A stretch of DNA of 36,746 bases from GCA-002728855 sp036340635. Lineage in GTDB: Bacteria > Bacteroidota > Bacteroidia > Flavobacteriales > Flavobacteriaceae. The notes under the pieces were generated by a model. That model worked only from the letters and a program-made list of their open reading frames with translations, was not told where the DNA came from and searched no databases. Every line of letters begins with the position of its first letter. Within the stretch, counting starts at the first letter, position 1. The DNA lies in NCBI GenBank assembly GCA_036340635.1, contig JAYYYF010000019.1, forward strand, positions 1-36,746, read 5' to 3'. Positions 16,760 to 24,440 of this stretch are shown piece by piece. A program made the translations under genes and the position numbers.

Positions 16760-17747
16760 TATACTAGTAAAAACATCCTTAATAATAATTTTTTCTGTTA
16801 TTCTTGCTGGATCAATTGTTAGAATGACAGGTAGTGGCATGGGTTGTCCTGATTGGCCTAAGTGCTTTGGATATCTTATACCACCAACAGAAAGATCACA
16901 GTTAGAATGGAAAGAGTTGCATCGATATAAAAAAGGGCAAATTATTATTAAAAATAAAAGTTTGAGGGTTGCAAAAAATAATTTTTTTTCTTCTAATATA
17001 TACAAAGAAAAAAACTGGATCCCTTATACCAAACATGATTATGCAAACTTTAATGCAAGTAACACTTGGATTGAATATATAAATAGACTTTTGGGAGCTT
17101 TTTCTGGAATTATAATTCTTTTCATGTCTATTAGTTCACTTAAGTTTTTTAAAATTGATAAAAGGTTGATTATTATTTCTTTTTTAGTTCTATTCGGCCT
17201 TGTTTTTGAAGCTTGGTTAGGTAAAGAAGTTGTTGATTCAAATCTTGTACCTTTTAAAGTTTCAATTCATTTAATTGTTGCCTTAATAATTGTCTTTGGT
17301 CTAATATTACTACTTTACTTAAGTGACAAAAAAATTAAATCGATTAGAACAAGTCCTCTCATAAAAAAAGTATCAATATTATTATTGATAATGACTTTAA
17401 CTGAAATAATAATTGGGATACAAGTTCGTGAATTTGTAGATTCTAAAATAGGGCAGCCAGTTGAATCGTTTTTAAAAATTCTTCCTATAGAATTTGATAT
17501 TCACAGAAGTTTTTCACTCATAATTGTTGGATTTCACGTTTATTTGTATCATAAATTTAAAAAGATGGGGCTAATGATCCCAATTTATAACTTTATCTTA
17601 TTTTTTATTAGCATAGAAATTATTATTGGTATTTTAATGTACTATTTTAGTTTTCCTTTTCTTTCGCAGCCTTTACATCTTTTAGTAGCCTCCTTTTTAT
17701 TTGCTCTTCAATCTCTTCTAGTCTTACAATTAAACCTTAAAAAATGA
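16743..17747 (+). CDS. ctaA: Heme A synthase (COX15/CtaA family)
   Basis: An eight-helix inner-membrane protein of 334 residues that oxidises heme O to heme A for aa3-type cytochrome oxidase. SIVRMTGSGMGCPDWPKC (residues 24-41) with Cys35 and Cys41 is the family hallmark. Transmembrane helices are visible around 8-26, 110-135, 143-160, 172-192, 209-228, 252-270, 282-302 and 311-330. Expected heme-ligand histidines are present as His176, His254 and His312, but the position of the first ligand, in EYINRL, is Asn114. It overlaps the cca stop by 17 bases and overlaps the next gene by four bases (ATGA). Confidence 0.88.
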   Translation: MKISFNILVKTSLIIIFSVILAGSIVRMTGSGMGCPDWPKCFGYLIPPTERSQLEWKELHRYKKGQIIIKNKSLRVAKNNFFSSNIYKEKNWIPYTKHDYANFNASNTWIEYINRLLGAFSGIIILFMSISSLKFFKIDKRLIIISFLVLFGLVFEAWLGKEVVDSNLVPFKVSIHLIVALIIVFGLILLLYLSDKKIKSIRTSPLIKKVSILLLIMTLTEIIIGIQVREFVDSKIGQPVESFLKILPIEFDIHRSFSLIIVGFHVYLYHKFKKMGLMIPIYNFILFFISIEIIIGILMYYFSFPFLSQPLHLLVASFLFALQSLLVLQLNLKK

Positions 17748-18160
17748 GAAGTATATATAGAATAAGAGCTATACTTGATACTAAAGAGGATGTCATTAGG
17801 GATTTTGAAATTGAGGCTAATTCAAGTTTAAACGACTTGCACATTTTTATCTTTAAATCATTTGGTTTTGATGGAACTGAATTAGCATCATTTTATAAAT
17901 CTAATTCTAAATGGGAACAGGGTAGTGAACTTCCATTAATGAATTTAAATAGTGAAAATGAATCAAAAGCAGATATCTCTATAAAAGAAATTATATCAAA
18001 TGATTTAAAGGAACTTATATACATTTATGATTTTCTATTGCTATGGACTATTTATATAAAAATAATTGAAGAAACCAAAATTTTGGAAGGTCAAGAATAT
18101 CCGAATTTATTTTTTTCACATGGCAATGTTCCTAAGTTAAAATCTAATAAGGAATTATAG
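17744..18160 (+). CDS. pRiA4b ORF-3-like / IS1096 TnpR-passenger-like domain protein
   Basis: A 138-residue cytoplasmic protein of the plasmid pRiA4b ORF-3-like family, also labelled IS1096 passenger TnpR-like. It shows the N-terminal ubiquitin-like strand pattern (YRIRAILD, LNDLHIFIFKSFGFDGTELASFY, LPLMNL) and the later YIYDFLLLWTIYIKI. Many relatives have FGDxW at that point; here it reads FLLLW, so the Gly-Asp pair is lost. The function of the family is unknown. Despite the label there is no sign of a mobile element: it is translationally coupled to heme A synthase and has the base composition of its neighbours. Confidence 0.75.
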   Translation: MRSIYRIRAILDTKEDVIRDFEIEANSSLNDLHIFIFKSFGFDGTELASFYKSNSKWEQGSELPLMNLNSENESKADISIKEIISNDLKELIYIYDFLLLWTIYIKIIEETKILEGQEYPNLFFSHGNVPKLKSNKEL

Positions 18161-18173
18161 ATAATCTATAATT
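18153..18173. repeat. Perfect 21-base palindrome across two convergent stop codons
   Basis: AATTATAGAT at 18153-18162 and ATCTATAATT at 18164-18173 are perfect inverted repeats with a single central base. The palindrome spans the TAG of the plus-strand gene and reaches the TAA of the minus-strand gene. No T-tract follows in either direction, so it is not a classical terminator; it may still limit read-through or protect mRNA ends. Confidence 0.5.
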
Positions 18174-19233
18174 AAAAAAGCTTACTTAAACTTACATTCT
18201 CATAGTTTATAACCAAGAAATTAAAAGTTGCTTCCATTAGATCTCCCATTGATTTACTTTTCTTAAAATTTGAATCATTCGTATAATTAAAAATTTCCAA
18301 TTTTAATTTTTCAAGATTCTCAGGTAACGTCAATTCTTGACTCTTCATTATTGAAATAAGATATTCAATTCTTTTTTTAAAGCTAATCAGTCTCTTTGCA
18401 ACAATTGATCTTTCTTCAATTTTATATTGAATTATTGAATCTCGATTCAATTTTTTTCTGACAATTTTCATTATTGGAAAATTTTCTTTGAAAAATTGTG
18501 GTCGATAAACTGAGAAACTACCTTCAAAACATTGTTGGTCAAAATCAATTGCTCTGATTTTATATATTACGTGATCAAAATCATGAATTGGGATGACTAC
18601 ATAATTGTATGCTCGCATATCGCCTAGCAAACGAACCATTGTTCTTTCATTAAATTTCACATACTCTTTTGCAATTTGAGTTTTCTCTAAATCACTACAA
18701 TTAGATAAATTTTCCTTTATAAATATATCGCCTGGGATTCCTGAAATATGCTCTTCAATTAATGAATTATTATTAACCAAAAAATTTAGATTATAAGGAG
18801 ACAACATGTGCTCTAATTCTAATCCATAAACTCTTGAAGAATCAGTTCTTTTGACATAAAAATATGTAAAATTATCATTGAGTATATTCCTTATTTTTAT
18901 TCTAAAAGGTTTAGAATTACCAAATGTGCAATAATCTATATTATCAACACTTAGATATGGAATTGAAGATTCATTCCCATCTGAATGAAGTATAGTATAT
19001 ATTTTTTTAAGATTAAAATCTATTTCCTTTTGTTCATTTTCATTATAGTAAACACGGACCCACAAAGTATCCTTGTCATTTTTATCAAGAACTGAGACCG
19101 ATCCAGAAAATCTAAGCAAATCATCATAAAAAATTGATCCAGTTATCCATCTATTAAATTTTTTTAGATATTTCGATAATTCATCAGAAATTGGATAAAA
19201 TGGCTTCTTTTTTGATATTAATTTTTCATTCAT
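18172..19233 (-). CDS. Unrecognised 353-residue protein with kinase-like motifs
   Basis: I do not recognise this protein by name. It has no signal peptide or membrane segment. The N-terminal 120 residues look like mixed beta structure. From about 120 to 240 there is a suggestive order of residues: FYVKRTD with Lys128, GLELEHML with Glu139/Glu141, LLGDMRAYN with Asp205 and Asn210 spaced as in the HRDxxxxN catalytic loop, and RAIDFDQQ with Asp230 where DFG would be expected. This resembles an atypical protein-kinase-like or small-molecule phosphotransferase fold, but no glycine-rich loop is obvious and this is inference. The C-terminal 80 residues are helical. The gene stands alone on the minus strand between the pRiA4b-like gene (convergent) and uvrB (divergent). 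Its ATG start gives MNEKLISKKK. Confidence 0.6.
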   Translation of the reverse strand: MNEKLISKKKPFYPISDELSKYLKKFNRWITGSIFYDDLLRFSGSVSVLDKNDKDTLWVRVYYNENEQKEIDFNLKKIYTILHSDGNESSIPYLSVDNIDYCTFGNSKPFRIKIRNILNDNFTYFYVKRTDSSRVYGLELEHMLSPYNLNFLVNNNSLIEEHISGIPGDIFIKENLSNCSDLEKTQIAKEYVKFNERTMVRLLGDMRAYNYVVIPIHDFDHVIYKIRAIDFDQQCFEGSFSVYRPQFFKENFPIMKIVRKKLNRDSIIQYKIEERSIVAKRLISFKKRIEYLISIMKSQELTLPENLEKLKLEIFNYTNDSNFKKSKSMGDLMEATFNFLVINYENVSLSKLF

Positions 19234-19286
19234 AGATTTTTTTCTTAAAAATACTACCTTTTATACAAAAATTATATTTTAGTGAC

Positions 19287-21287
19287 ATGCAGTTCAGAAT
19301 GAAATCAAAGTTTTCTCCAACTGGTGATCAACCTGAAGCCATAGATAAAATTGCTAAAAGTTTTTTTAATGGTGAAAAAAAAATTGTCCTTCAAGGAGTA
19401 ACTGGTTCAGGAAAAACCTTTACAGTAGCAAACATAATTGAAAAGCTTCAATGTCCAACACTAGTTCTAGCTCATAATAAAACCCTAGCAGCACAATTAT
19501 ATTCTGAGTTTAAACAATTTTTCCCTGATAATTGTGTTGAATATTTTGTTTCATATTATGATTATTATCAACCTGAAGCATATATGCCAACGACAGGAAT
19601 ATATATTGAAAAAGACCTTTCCATTAATGAAGAAATTGAAAAGCTAAGATTAAGTACTGTATCTTCTTTACTCTCGGGGCGTCAAGATGTTATTGTAGTT
19701 GCTTCTGTTTCTTGCTTATATGGTATAGGAAATCCTAATGAGTTCAAAAAAAACATGATAAAAATTTCAAAATCGCAAACCCTTTCTAGAAGTAATTTAT
19801 TAAAATACCTAGTACAAGCTTTATACTCAAGAGTTGACAATGATTTAAATCGAGGAAATTTTAGAGTTAAAGGAGATATAATTGATGTTTTTCCTACTTA
19901 CTCTGATATATATTTTAAAATTGAATTTTATGGAAATCAAGTTGAAGAAATAAGCTCCTTTGATCCAGAAAAAAATAAAAAAATTGAAAGATATGACCAT
20001 CTATATATTTACCCTGCTGAAATCTTTGTGAGCTCACCAGATATAATAAACAATGCAATAAAAAAAATCCAAGATGACTTAATTGATCAGATCAATCATT
20101 TTAATAAAATTGGGTCTAATATTGAATCAAAACGGATCAAAGAAAGAACTGAATATGATCTTGAAATGATACGTGAGCTAGGTTATTGCTCTGGTATTGA
20201 AAATTATTCTCGATACCTTGATGGAAGAAATCCCGGTAGTCGTCCGTTTTGTTTAATTGATTATTTTCCAAAAAATTATATGATGATTGTTGATGAAAGT
20301 CATGTAAGCATTCCTCAAGTGCATGCGATGTATGGGGGTGATAGAAGTCGTAAAGAGACACTTGTTGAATATGGTTTTCGTCTACCTTCTGCTCTTGACA
20401 ATAGACCACTTAAATTTGAAGAATTTGAAAGTTTGCAACAAAATGTGCTTTATGTTAGTGCAACTCCTGCAGATTATGAGTTAAAAAAAGCTGAGGGTTT
20501 TATAGTTGAACAAGTCATTAGACCAACTGGATTACTTGATCCTGAAATTGAAGTTCGCCCTACAAAAAATCAAATTGATGATTTAATTGAAGAAATACAA
20601 CTTAGGACAGAAAAAAATGAACGTGTTCTTATAACAACTCTAACAAAAAAAATGGCTGAAGAATTGGCTAAATACCTTTTAAGAATATCCATTAGGTGTC
20701 GATACATACACAGCGACATTGACACAATGGAAAGAGTTGAAATTATGCAAGAATTAAGAAAAGGTACATTTGATGTTTTGGTTGGTATAAATTTATTAAG
20801 AGAAGGTTTAGATTTACCTGAAGTTTCTCTTGTCATAATATTAGATGCAGATAAAGAAGGATTCCTCAGAAGTAATAGATCTTTAACACAAACTATTGGA
20901 AGAGCAGCAAGAAATATAAATGGCAAAGCTATAATGTATGCTGACAAAATTACTAACAGTATGAAAAAAACAATTGATCAGACAAATTATAGAAGAGACA
21001 AGCAAATAAATTATAATATTAAAAATAATCTTACTCCAAAAGCAATAACAAAATCACTAGAAAATCCATTAGAAAAAAACTTAAATACTGATGATATTGA
21101 AAGTTTAGATTTAAAGAAAAATCTTAAAACAAAGATTAAATACTTTAACAAGGAACAACTTGATAAAGAGATAAAAAAAATTAGGAAGGAAATGGAAATT
21201 GCTGCAATAGATTTAAACTTTATAAAAGCTGCAAATCTTCGTGACATGCTTTCAGAATTAGTGAAAAGAAAAAAAAATGGTGCATAA
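19287..21287 (+). CDS. uvrB: Excinuclease ABC subunit B
   Basis: UvrB is the damage-verifying helicase of nucleotide excision repair, working between UvrA and UvrC. The 666 residues are full length. GVTGSGKT at 37-44 is the Walker A loop; VSYYDYYQPEAYMP is the beta-hairpin that probes DNA; DESHVSIPQ is the Walker B region; and helicase motifs VGINLLREGLDLPEVSLV and QTIGRAARN follow. A UVR domain for UvrC contact is at the C-terminus (about 625-660). Its stop codon lies in the loop of a bidirectional terminator shared with hsp20. It is divergent from the unrecognised 353-residue gene, 53 bases away. Confidence 0.98.
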   Translation: MQFRMKSKFSPTGDQPEAIDKIAKSFFNGEKKIVLQGVTGSGKTFTVANIIEKLQCPTLVLAHNKTLAAQLYSEFKQFFPDNCVEYFVSYYDYYQPEAYMPTTGIYIEKDLSINEEIEKLRLSTVSSLLSGRQDVIVVASVSCLYGIGNPNEFKKNMIKISKSQTLSRSNLLKYLVQALYSRVDNDLNRGNFRVKGDIIDVFPTYSDIYFKIEFYGNQVEEISSFDPEKNKKIERYDHLYIYPAEIFVSSPDIINNAIKKIQDDLIDQINHFNKIGSNIESKRIKERTEYDLEMIRELGYCSGIENYSRYLDGRNPGSRPFCLIDYFPKNYMMIVDESHVSIPQVHAMYGGDRSRKETLVEYGFRLPSALDNRPLKFEEFESLQQNVLYVSATPADYELKKAEGFIVEQVIRPTGLLDPEIEVRPTKNQIDDLIEEIQLRTEKNERVLITTLTKKMAEELAKYLLRISIRCRYIHSDIDTMERVEIMQELRKGTFDVLVGINLLREGLDLPEVSLVIILDADKEGFLRSNRSLTQTIGRAARNINGKAIMYADKITNSMKKTIDQTNYRRDKQINYNIKNNLTPKAITKSLENPLEKNLNTDDIESLDLKKNLKTKIKYFNKEQLDKEIKKIRKEMEIAAIDLNFIKAANLRDMLSELVKRKKNGA

Positions 21288-21301
21288 AAGCACCATTTTT
21301 T
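21269..21301. terminator. Bidirectional terminator between uvrB and hsp20
   Basis: A perfect 12-bp stem, AAAAAATGGTGC at 21272-21283 and GCACCATTTTTT at 21290-21301, closes the 6-base loop ATAAAA. The uvrB stop codon TAA (21285-21287) is the loop itself. The plus strand ends in T6 and the minus strand in T9, so it should stop transcription from both sides. Confidence 0.85.
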
Positions 21302-21320
21302 AAATTAAATATTTATAGTC

Positions 21321-21749
21321 TTAACTAATTTTAATGGTTTTTTTTAAAGATGATATCCCCTCTTTAAGTTTTGGAAGGATAAGCTGTAAAACACCATTAA
21401 CATACTTTGCAGTAATTTTATCATTTTCTACGATTTTAGGAATTTTGAATGAACGTTTAAATTCATTGTAACTAAATTCATGAATAGGGAAAGACTCCTG
21501 ATTGTTAGAATTATTTTTTTCAGAAATTCCTCCAGAAATAGTTAATAAATCATTTTCAAATTCTATTTTAAAATCTTTTTTAGTTTTTCCAGGAATAGCC
21601 ATGTGTAATTCATAGGAAGTCTCTGTTTCCTTTATGTTGACCGCAGGAACAAAATTTTTCTTAACATTAAAAAAATCCAAATTATTTGTTCCAAAAAATT
21701 CATCTAATATGGATGGAAACGTCGATGTTTTTCTTTCAATTAAGTTCAT
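21321..21749 (-). CDS. Small heat shock protein, Hsp20/alpha-crystallin family
   Basis: A 142-residue ATP-independent chaperone that holds unfolding proteins. The alpha-crystallin domain spans about residues 34-130: VPAVNIKETETSYELHMAIPG at its start, the FEND-LLTISG strands, then FKRSFKIP and the C-terminal GVLQLILPK. A short IKI-type tail follows (KKTIKIS). The first 30 residues (FPSILDEFFG) are the usual variable N-terminus. It lies alone between terminators, so it is probably transcribed singly and induced by stress; no recognisable heat-shock operator is visible in the 107 bases upstream. Confidence 0.92.
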   Translation of the reverse strand: MNLIERKTSTFPSILDEFFGTNNLDFFNVKKNFVPAVNIKETETSYELHMAIPGKTKKDFKIEFENDLLTISGGISEKNNSNNQESFPIHEFSYNEFKRSFKIPKIVENDKITAKYVNGVLQLILPKLKEGISSLKKTIKIS

Positions 21750-21806
21750 AATAATAATTTTAAATTAAACTTTTATTAAACAATGATCAAAACTAATACC
21801 ATCAAT

Positions 21807-21827
21807 AAAAAAATGACAAAAAGTCAT
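21807..21827 (-). terminator. Second terminator hairpin downstream of sucC
   Basis: On the minus strand ATGAC (21827-21823), a 5-base loop and GTCAT (21817-21813) form a short hairpin followed by T6 (21812-21807). It would back up the hairpin at 21835-21869 and separate sucC from hsp20. Confidence 0.4.
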
Positions 21828-21834
21828 CTAAAAC

Positions 21835-21869
21835 AAAAAAATAAAGACATTTTGTCTTATCTTAAGACA
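21835..21869 (-). terminator. Terminator at the sucC stop, with an overlapping alternative hairpin
   Basis: On the minus strand AAGACA (21858-21853), loop AAA and TGTCTT (21849-21844) form a 6-bp stem followed directly by TATTTTTTT. The 5' arm overlaps the 3' arm of another perfect 7-bp hairpin at 21853-21869 (TGTCTTA with TAAGACA), which includes the sucC stop. The two folds are mutually exclusive. Confidence 0.5.
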
Positions 21870-23050
21870 GATTGGACCTTTGTCGCCGCTTCTTTAAATG
21901 CTACAGCGGCCAATACATTAAGATTAGATTTCTCAATTAAATCCTTAGCGATCTTAGAATTAGTTCCTTGAAGTCTGACAATAATTGGAACTTTTATTTC
22001 ATCACCCATATTTTTGTAAGCATCTATTATTCCATTTGCAACCCTGTCACACCGAACAATACCTCCAAAAATATTGACTAAAATAGCCTCGACAGCCGGG
22101 TCTCTTAAAATCAGCCTAAATCCAGTCTCTACCCTTTCAGCATCAGCAGTACCTCCAACATCAAGAAAATTGGCAGGTGAACCTCCAGACTGTTTAATAA
22201 GATCCATAGTCGCCATAGCTAAACCAGCTCCATTAACCATACAACCAACATTTCCATCTAGATCAACATAATTTAAACCGACTTCCTTGGCTTCAACCTC
22301 AATAGGATTCTCCTCATTTAAGTCTCTCAAACTCTCATATTCTTTATGCCTGAACAAAGAATTATCATCTAATGTCATCTTTGCATCAACTGCAATTATT
22401 TTATTATCAGATGTTTTTAAAACAGGATTTATTTCAAAAAGAGAGGCGTCAGATGATACATACGAACCATAAAGAGAAGTAATAAATTTTGTCATCTCTT
22501 TAAAGGCAATGCCTGAAAGTCCAAGGTTAAAAGCAACGTTTCTAGCCTGAAAAGGCAACAAACCGAAATCCGGATCTATTTGTTCAGTAAATATAAGATG
22601 AGGGGTTTTTTCAGCCACTGTTTCAATATCCATACCCCCTTCAGGTGAATACATAATCATATTTGTTCCACTTGCCCGATTTAATAGAACCGAAACATAA
22701 AATTCCTCTGGATTATTATCTCCTGGATAATAAACATCTTCGGCTATTAAAATTAGGTTAACTTTTTTTCCTTCAGGTGGAGTCTGAGGGGTCACAAGAT
22801 TCATCCCGATAATTTCATCTGAAATAGATTTTACATCTTCTATACTCTTTGCAAGCTTAATACCGCCTCCTTTACCTCTCCCTCCAGCATGAACTTGGGC
22901 CTTTACAATATGTAGCTTTGTCCCTGTTTCTTTAGTCAATTGAACTGCTGCAGCAACAGCTTTCTCACTATTATCCACGACAATTCCCCTCTGAACAGCA
23001 ACACCAGATTTAGCTAAAATCTCCTTTGCTTGATATTCATGTAAATTCAT
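21857..23050 (-). CDS. sucC: Succinyl-CoA synthetase, beta subunit
   Basis: SucC is the nucleotide-binding subunit of the citric-acid-cycle enzyme that makes ATP (or GTP) while converting succinyl-CoA to succinate. The 397 residues comprise an ATP-grasp domain starting MNLHEYQAKEILAKSGV, with VHAGGRGKGGG and LFEINPV, and the C-terminal flavodoxin-like domain with FLDVGGTA and NIFGGIVRCD. The ATG at 23050 gives the canonical N-terminus; a TTG at 23056 would add two residues. The partner sucD is not in this window. It is transcribed alone, with two candidate terminators after it. Confidence 0.97.
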   Translation of the reverse strand: MNLHEYQAKEILAKSGVAVQRGIVVDNSEKAVAAAVQLTKETGTKLHIVKAQVHAGGRGKGGGIKLAKSIEDVKSISDEIIGMNLVTPQTPPEGKKVNLILIAEDVYYPGDNNPEEFYVSVLLNRASGTNMIMYSPEGGMDIETVAEKTPHLIFTEQIDPDFGLLPFQARNVAFNLGLSGIAFKEMTKFITSLYGSYVSSDASLFEINPVLKTSDNKIIAVDAKMTLDDNSLFRHKEYESLRDLNEENPIEVEAKEVGLNYVDLDGNVGCMVNGAGLAMATMDLIKQSGGSPANFLDVGGTADAERVETGFRLILRDPAVEAILVNIFGGIVRCDRVANGIIDAYKNMGDEIKVPIIVRLQGTNSKIAKDLIEKSNLNVLAAVAFKEAATKVQSVLR

Positions 23051-23067
23051 AAACAATGGTTTTCACT

Positions 23068-23075
23068 CAAAAATA
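23068..23075 (-). promoter_or_regulatory. Candidate -7 promoter element for sucC
   Basis: On the minus strand this reads TATTTTTG, matching TAnnTTTG, and ends 17 bases before the sucC ATG. It predicts a leader of about 13 bases. No clear -33 box is seen. Confidence 0.4.
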
Positions 23076-23215
23076 ATAAATCATAAAGATAAAAGTAAAT
23101 CTTACGCATGCTATATTGTTTGATTTATAACAAACTGTTTCATTTTTATAAAATTTTCGTTATTAGCATTATAATTTATTTACAAGAGTTAAATTTGCCA
23201 TCAAAATGCAAAAAT

Positions 23216-24436
23216 TTGAAAGAAAATTTTTTACTAGATATAACGAATAAATATGGATCTCCAATTTATATCTATGATGCAGAGATAATTTCTAGTCAGT
23301 ATAGAAGACTTATATCTGCTTTTTCAAAAATAAAATCTCTTAAGATCTGCTATGCAGCAAAGGCTTTATCAAATATTTCTGTGCTAAGCTATATTAGATC
23401 ACTTGGAGCAAGTCTTGACACGGTTTCAATTCAAGAAGTAAAATTAGGTATAAGTGCTGGATTTGATTTAGATAAAATAATATACACCCCAAATGGTGTG
23501 TCGCTTGAAGAAATTGAAGAAGTTGCTTCAATGGGGGTTAGAATAAATATTGATAATCTTTCATTATTAGAACAATTTGGATCAAAGCACCCAAATAAAC
23601 CTGTTTGCATTAGAATAAACCCCCACATAATGGCTGGAGGGAATAGTAAAATATCTGTTGGACATATCGATTCAAAATTTGGGATATCTGTTCATCAAAT
23701 TCCCCATATTCTAAGAATTGTGAAAAATACGAAAATGAGCATAAATGGAATTCACATGCATACAGGAAGTGATATTTTAGATATTGATGTTTTTTTAAAT
23801 GCTTCTGAAATCTTATTTGAAACTGCTAAAAACTTTAAAACCCTCGAATTTATCGATTTTGGAAGTGGATTTAAAGTTCCTTATTTTGAAGGAGATGTGG
23901 AAACCAATATTGAAGAACTTGGCGCCAAATTAACTCAAAAATTTAAATCATTTTCCAAAGAATATGGCCGTGAAATTGAATTGGCTTTTGAGCCAGGAAA
24001 ATTTTTAGTTAGCCAGGCAGGATACTTTATTGCAAAAGTAAATGTAATAAAGCAAACCACTTCAACTGTTTTTGCTCAAATTGACACCGGCTTTAATCAT
24101 CTTATCAGACCTATGCTTTATGGCTCACATCACGAGATTAAAAACATTTCTAATCCGAAAGGAAAAAAAAGATTTTATTCAATTGTAGGCTATATATGTG
24201 AGACGGATACATTTGCAAGCAATCGTGAAATAACTGAAATCTCAGAAGGCGACTATTTACTCTTTAAAAACTGTGGCGCATATTGTTTTAATATGTCTAG
24301 TAACTATAATTCTAGGTGTCGCCCTGCAGAAGTATTAATAATAAATAATAAAGCGCATCTTGTTCGTGAAAGAGAAACAATCGAGGATCTGTTAAGAAAC
24401 CAAATAAAAATAGAAATTCCTGATGAAAAGAAATAA
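23216..24436 (+). CDS. lysA: Diaminopimelate decarboxylase
   Basis: LysA decarboxylates meso-diaminopimelate to lysine, the last step of the pathway that also contains dapD in this window. It is a fold-type III PLP enzyme: YAAKALSN with Lys49 for the Schiff base, IHMHTGSDI, the glycine-rich DFGSGFKVPY, EPGKFLV and CETDTFA for the substrate. The start is uncertain. The upstream ATG at 23108 would add 36 mostly hydrophobic residues with no match to the family. I chose the TTG at 23216, which gives 406 residues beginning MKENFLLDITNKYGSP, like other flavobacterial LysA; the TTG at 23195 is also possible. It is divergent from sucC and converges on mnmA with only 4 bases between stops. Confidence 0.93.
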   Translation: MKENFLLDITNKYGSPIYIYDAEIISSQYRRLISAFSKIKSLKICYAAKALSNISVLSYIRSLGASLDTVSIQEVKLGISAGFDLDKIIYTPNGVSLEEIEEVASMGVRINIDNLSLLEQFGSKHPNKPVCIRINPHIMAGGNSKISVGHIDSKFGISVHQIPHILRIVKNTKMSINGIHMHTGSDILDIDVFLNASEILFETAKNFKTLEFIDFGSGFKVPYFEGDVETNIEELGAKLTQKFKSFSKEYGREIELAFEPGKFLVSQAGYFIAKVNVIKQTTSTVFAQIDTGFNHLIRPMLYGSHHEIKNISNPKGKKRFYSIVGYICETDTFASNREITEISEGDYLLFKNCGAYCFNMSSNYNSRCRPAEVLIINNKAHLVRERETIEDLLRNQIKIEIPDEKK

Positions 24437-24440
24437 GCAA

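Noticed and set aside
17744..18160. The IS1096 TnpR-passenger label as evidence of an insertion sequence
   Set aside because: There is no transposase, terminal inverted repeat or target duplication, and the gene overlaps a housekeeping gene.
20570..20947. 125-codon minus-strand open frame inside uvrB
   Set aside because: It is the shadow of the helicase motifs; the composition is that of reverse-complemented coding sequence.
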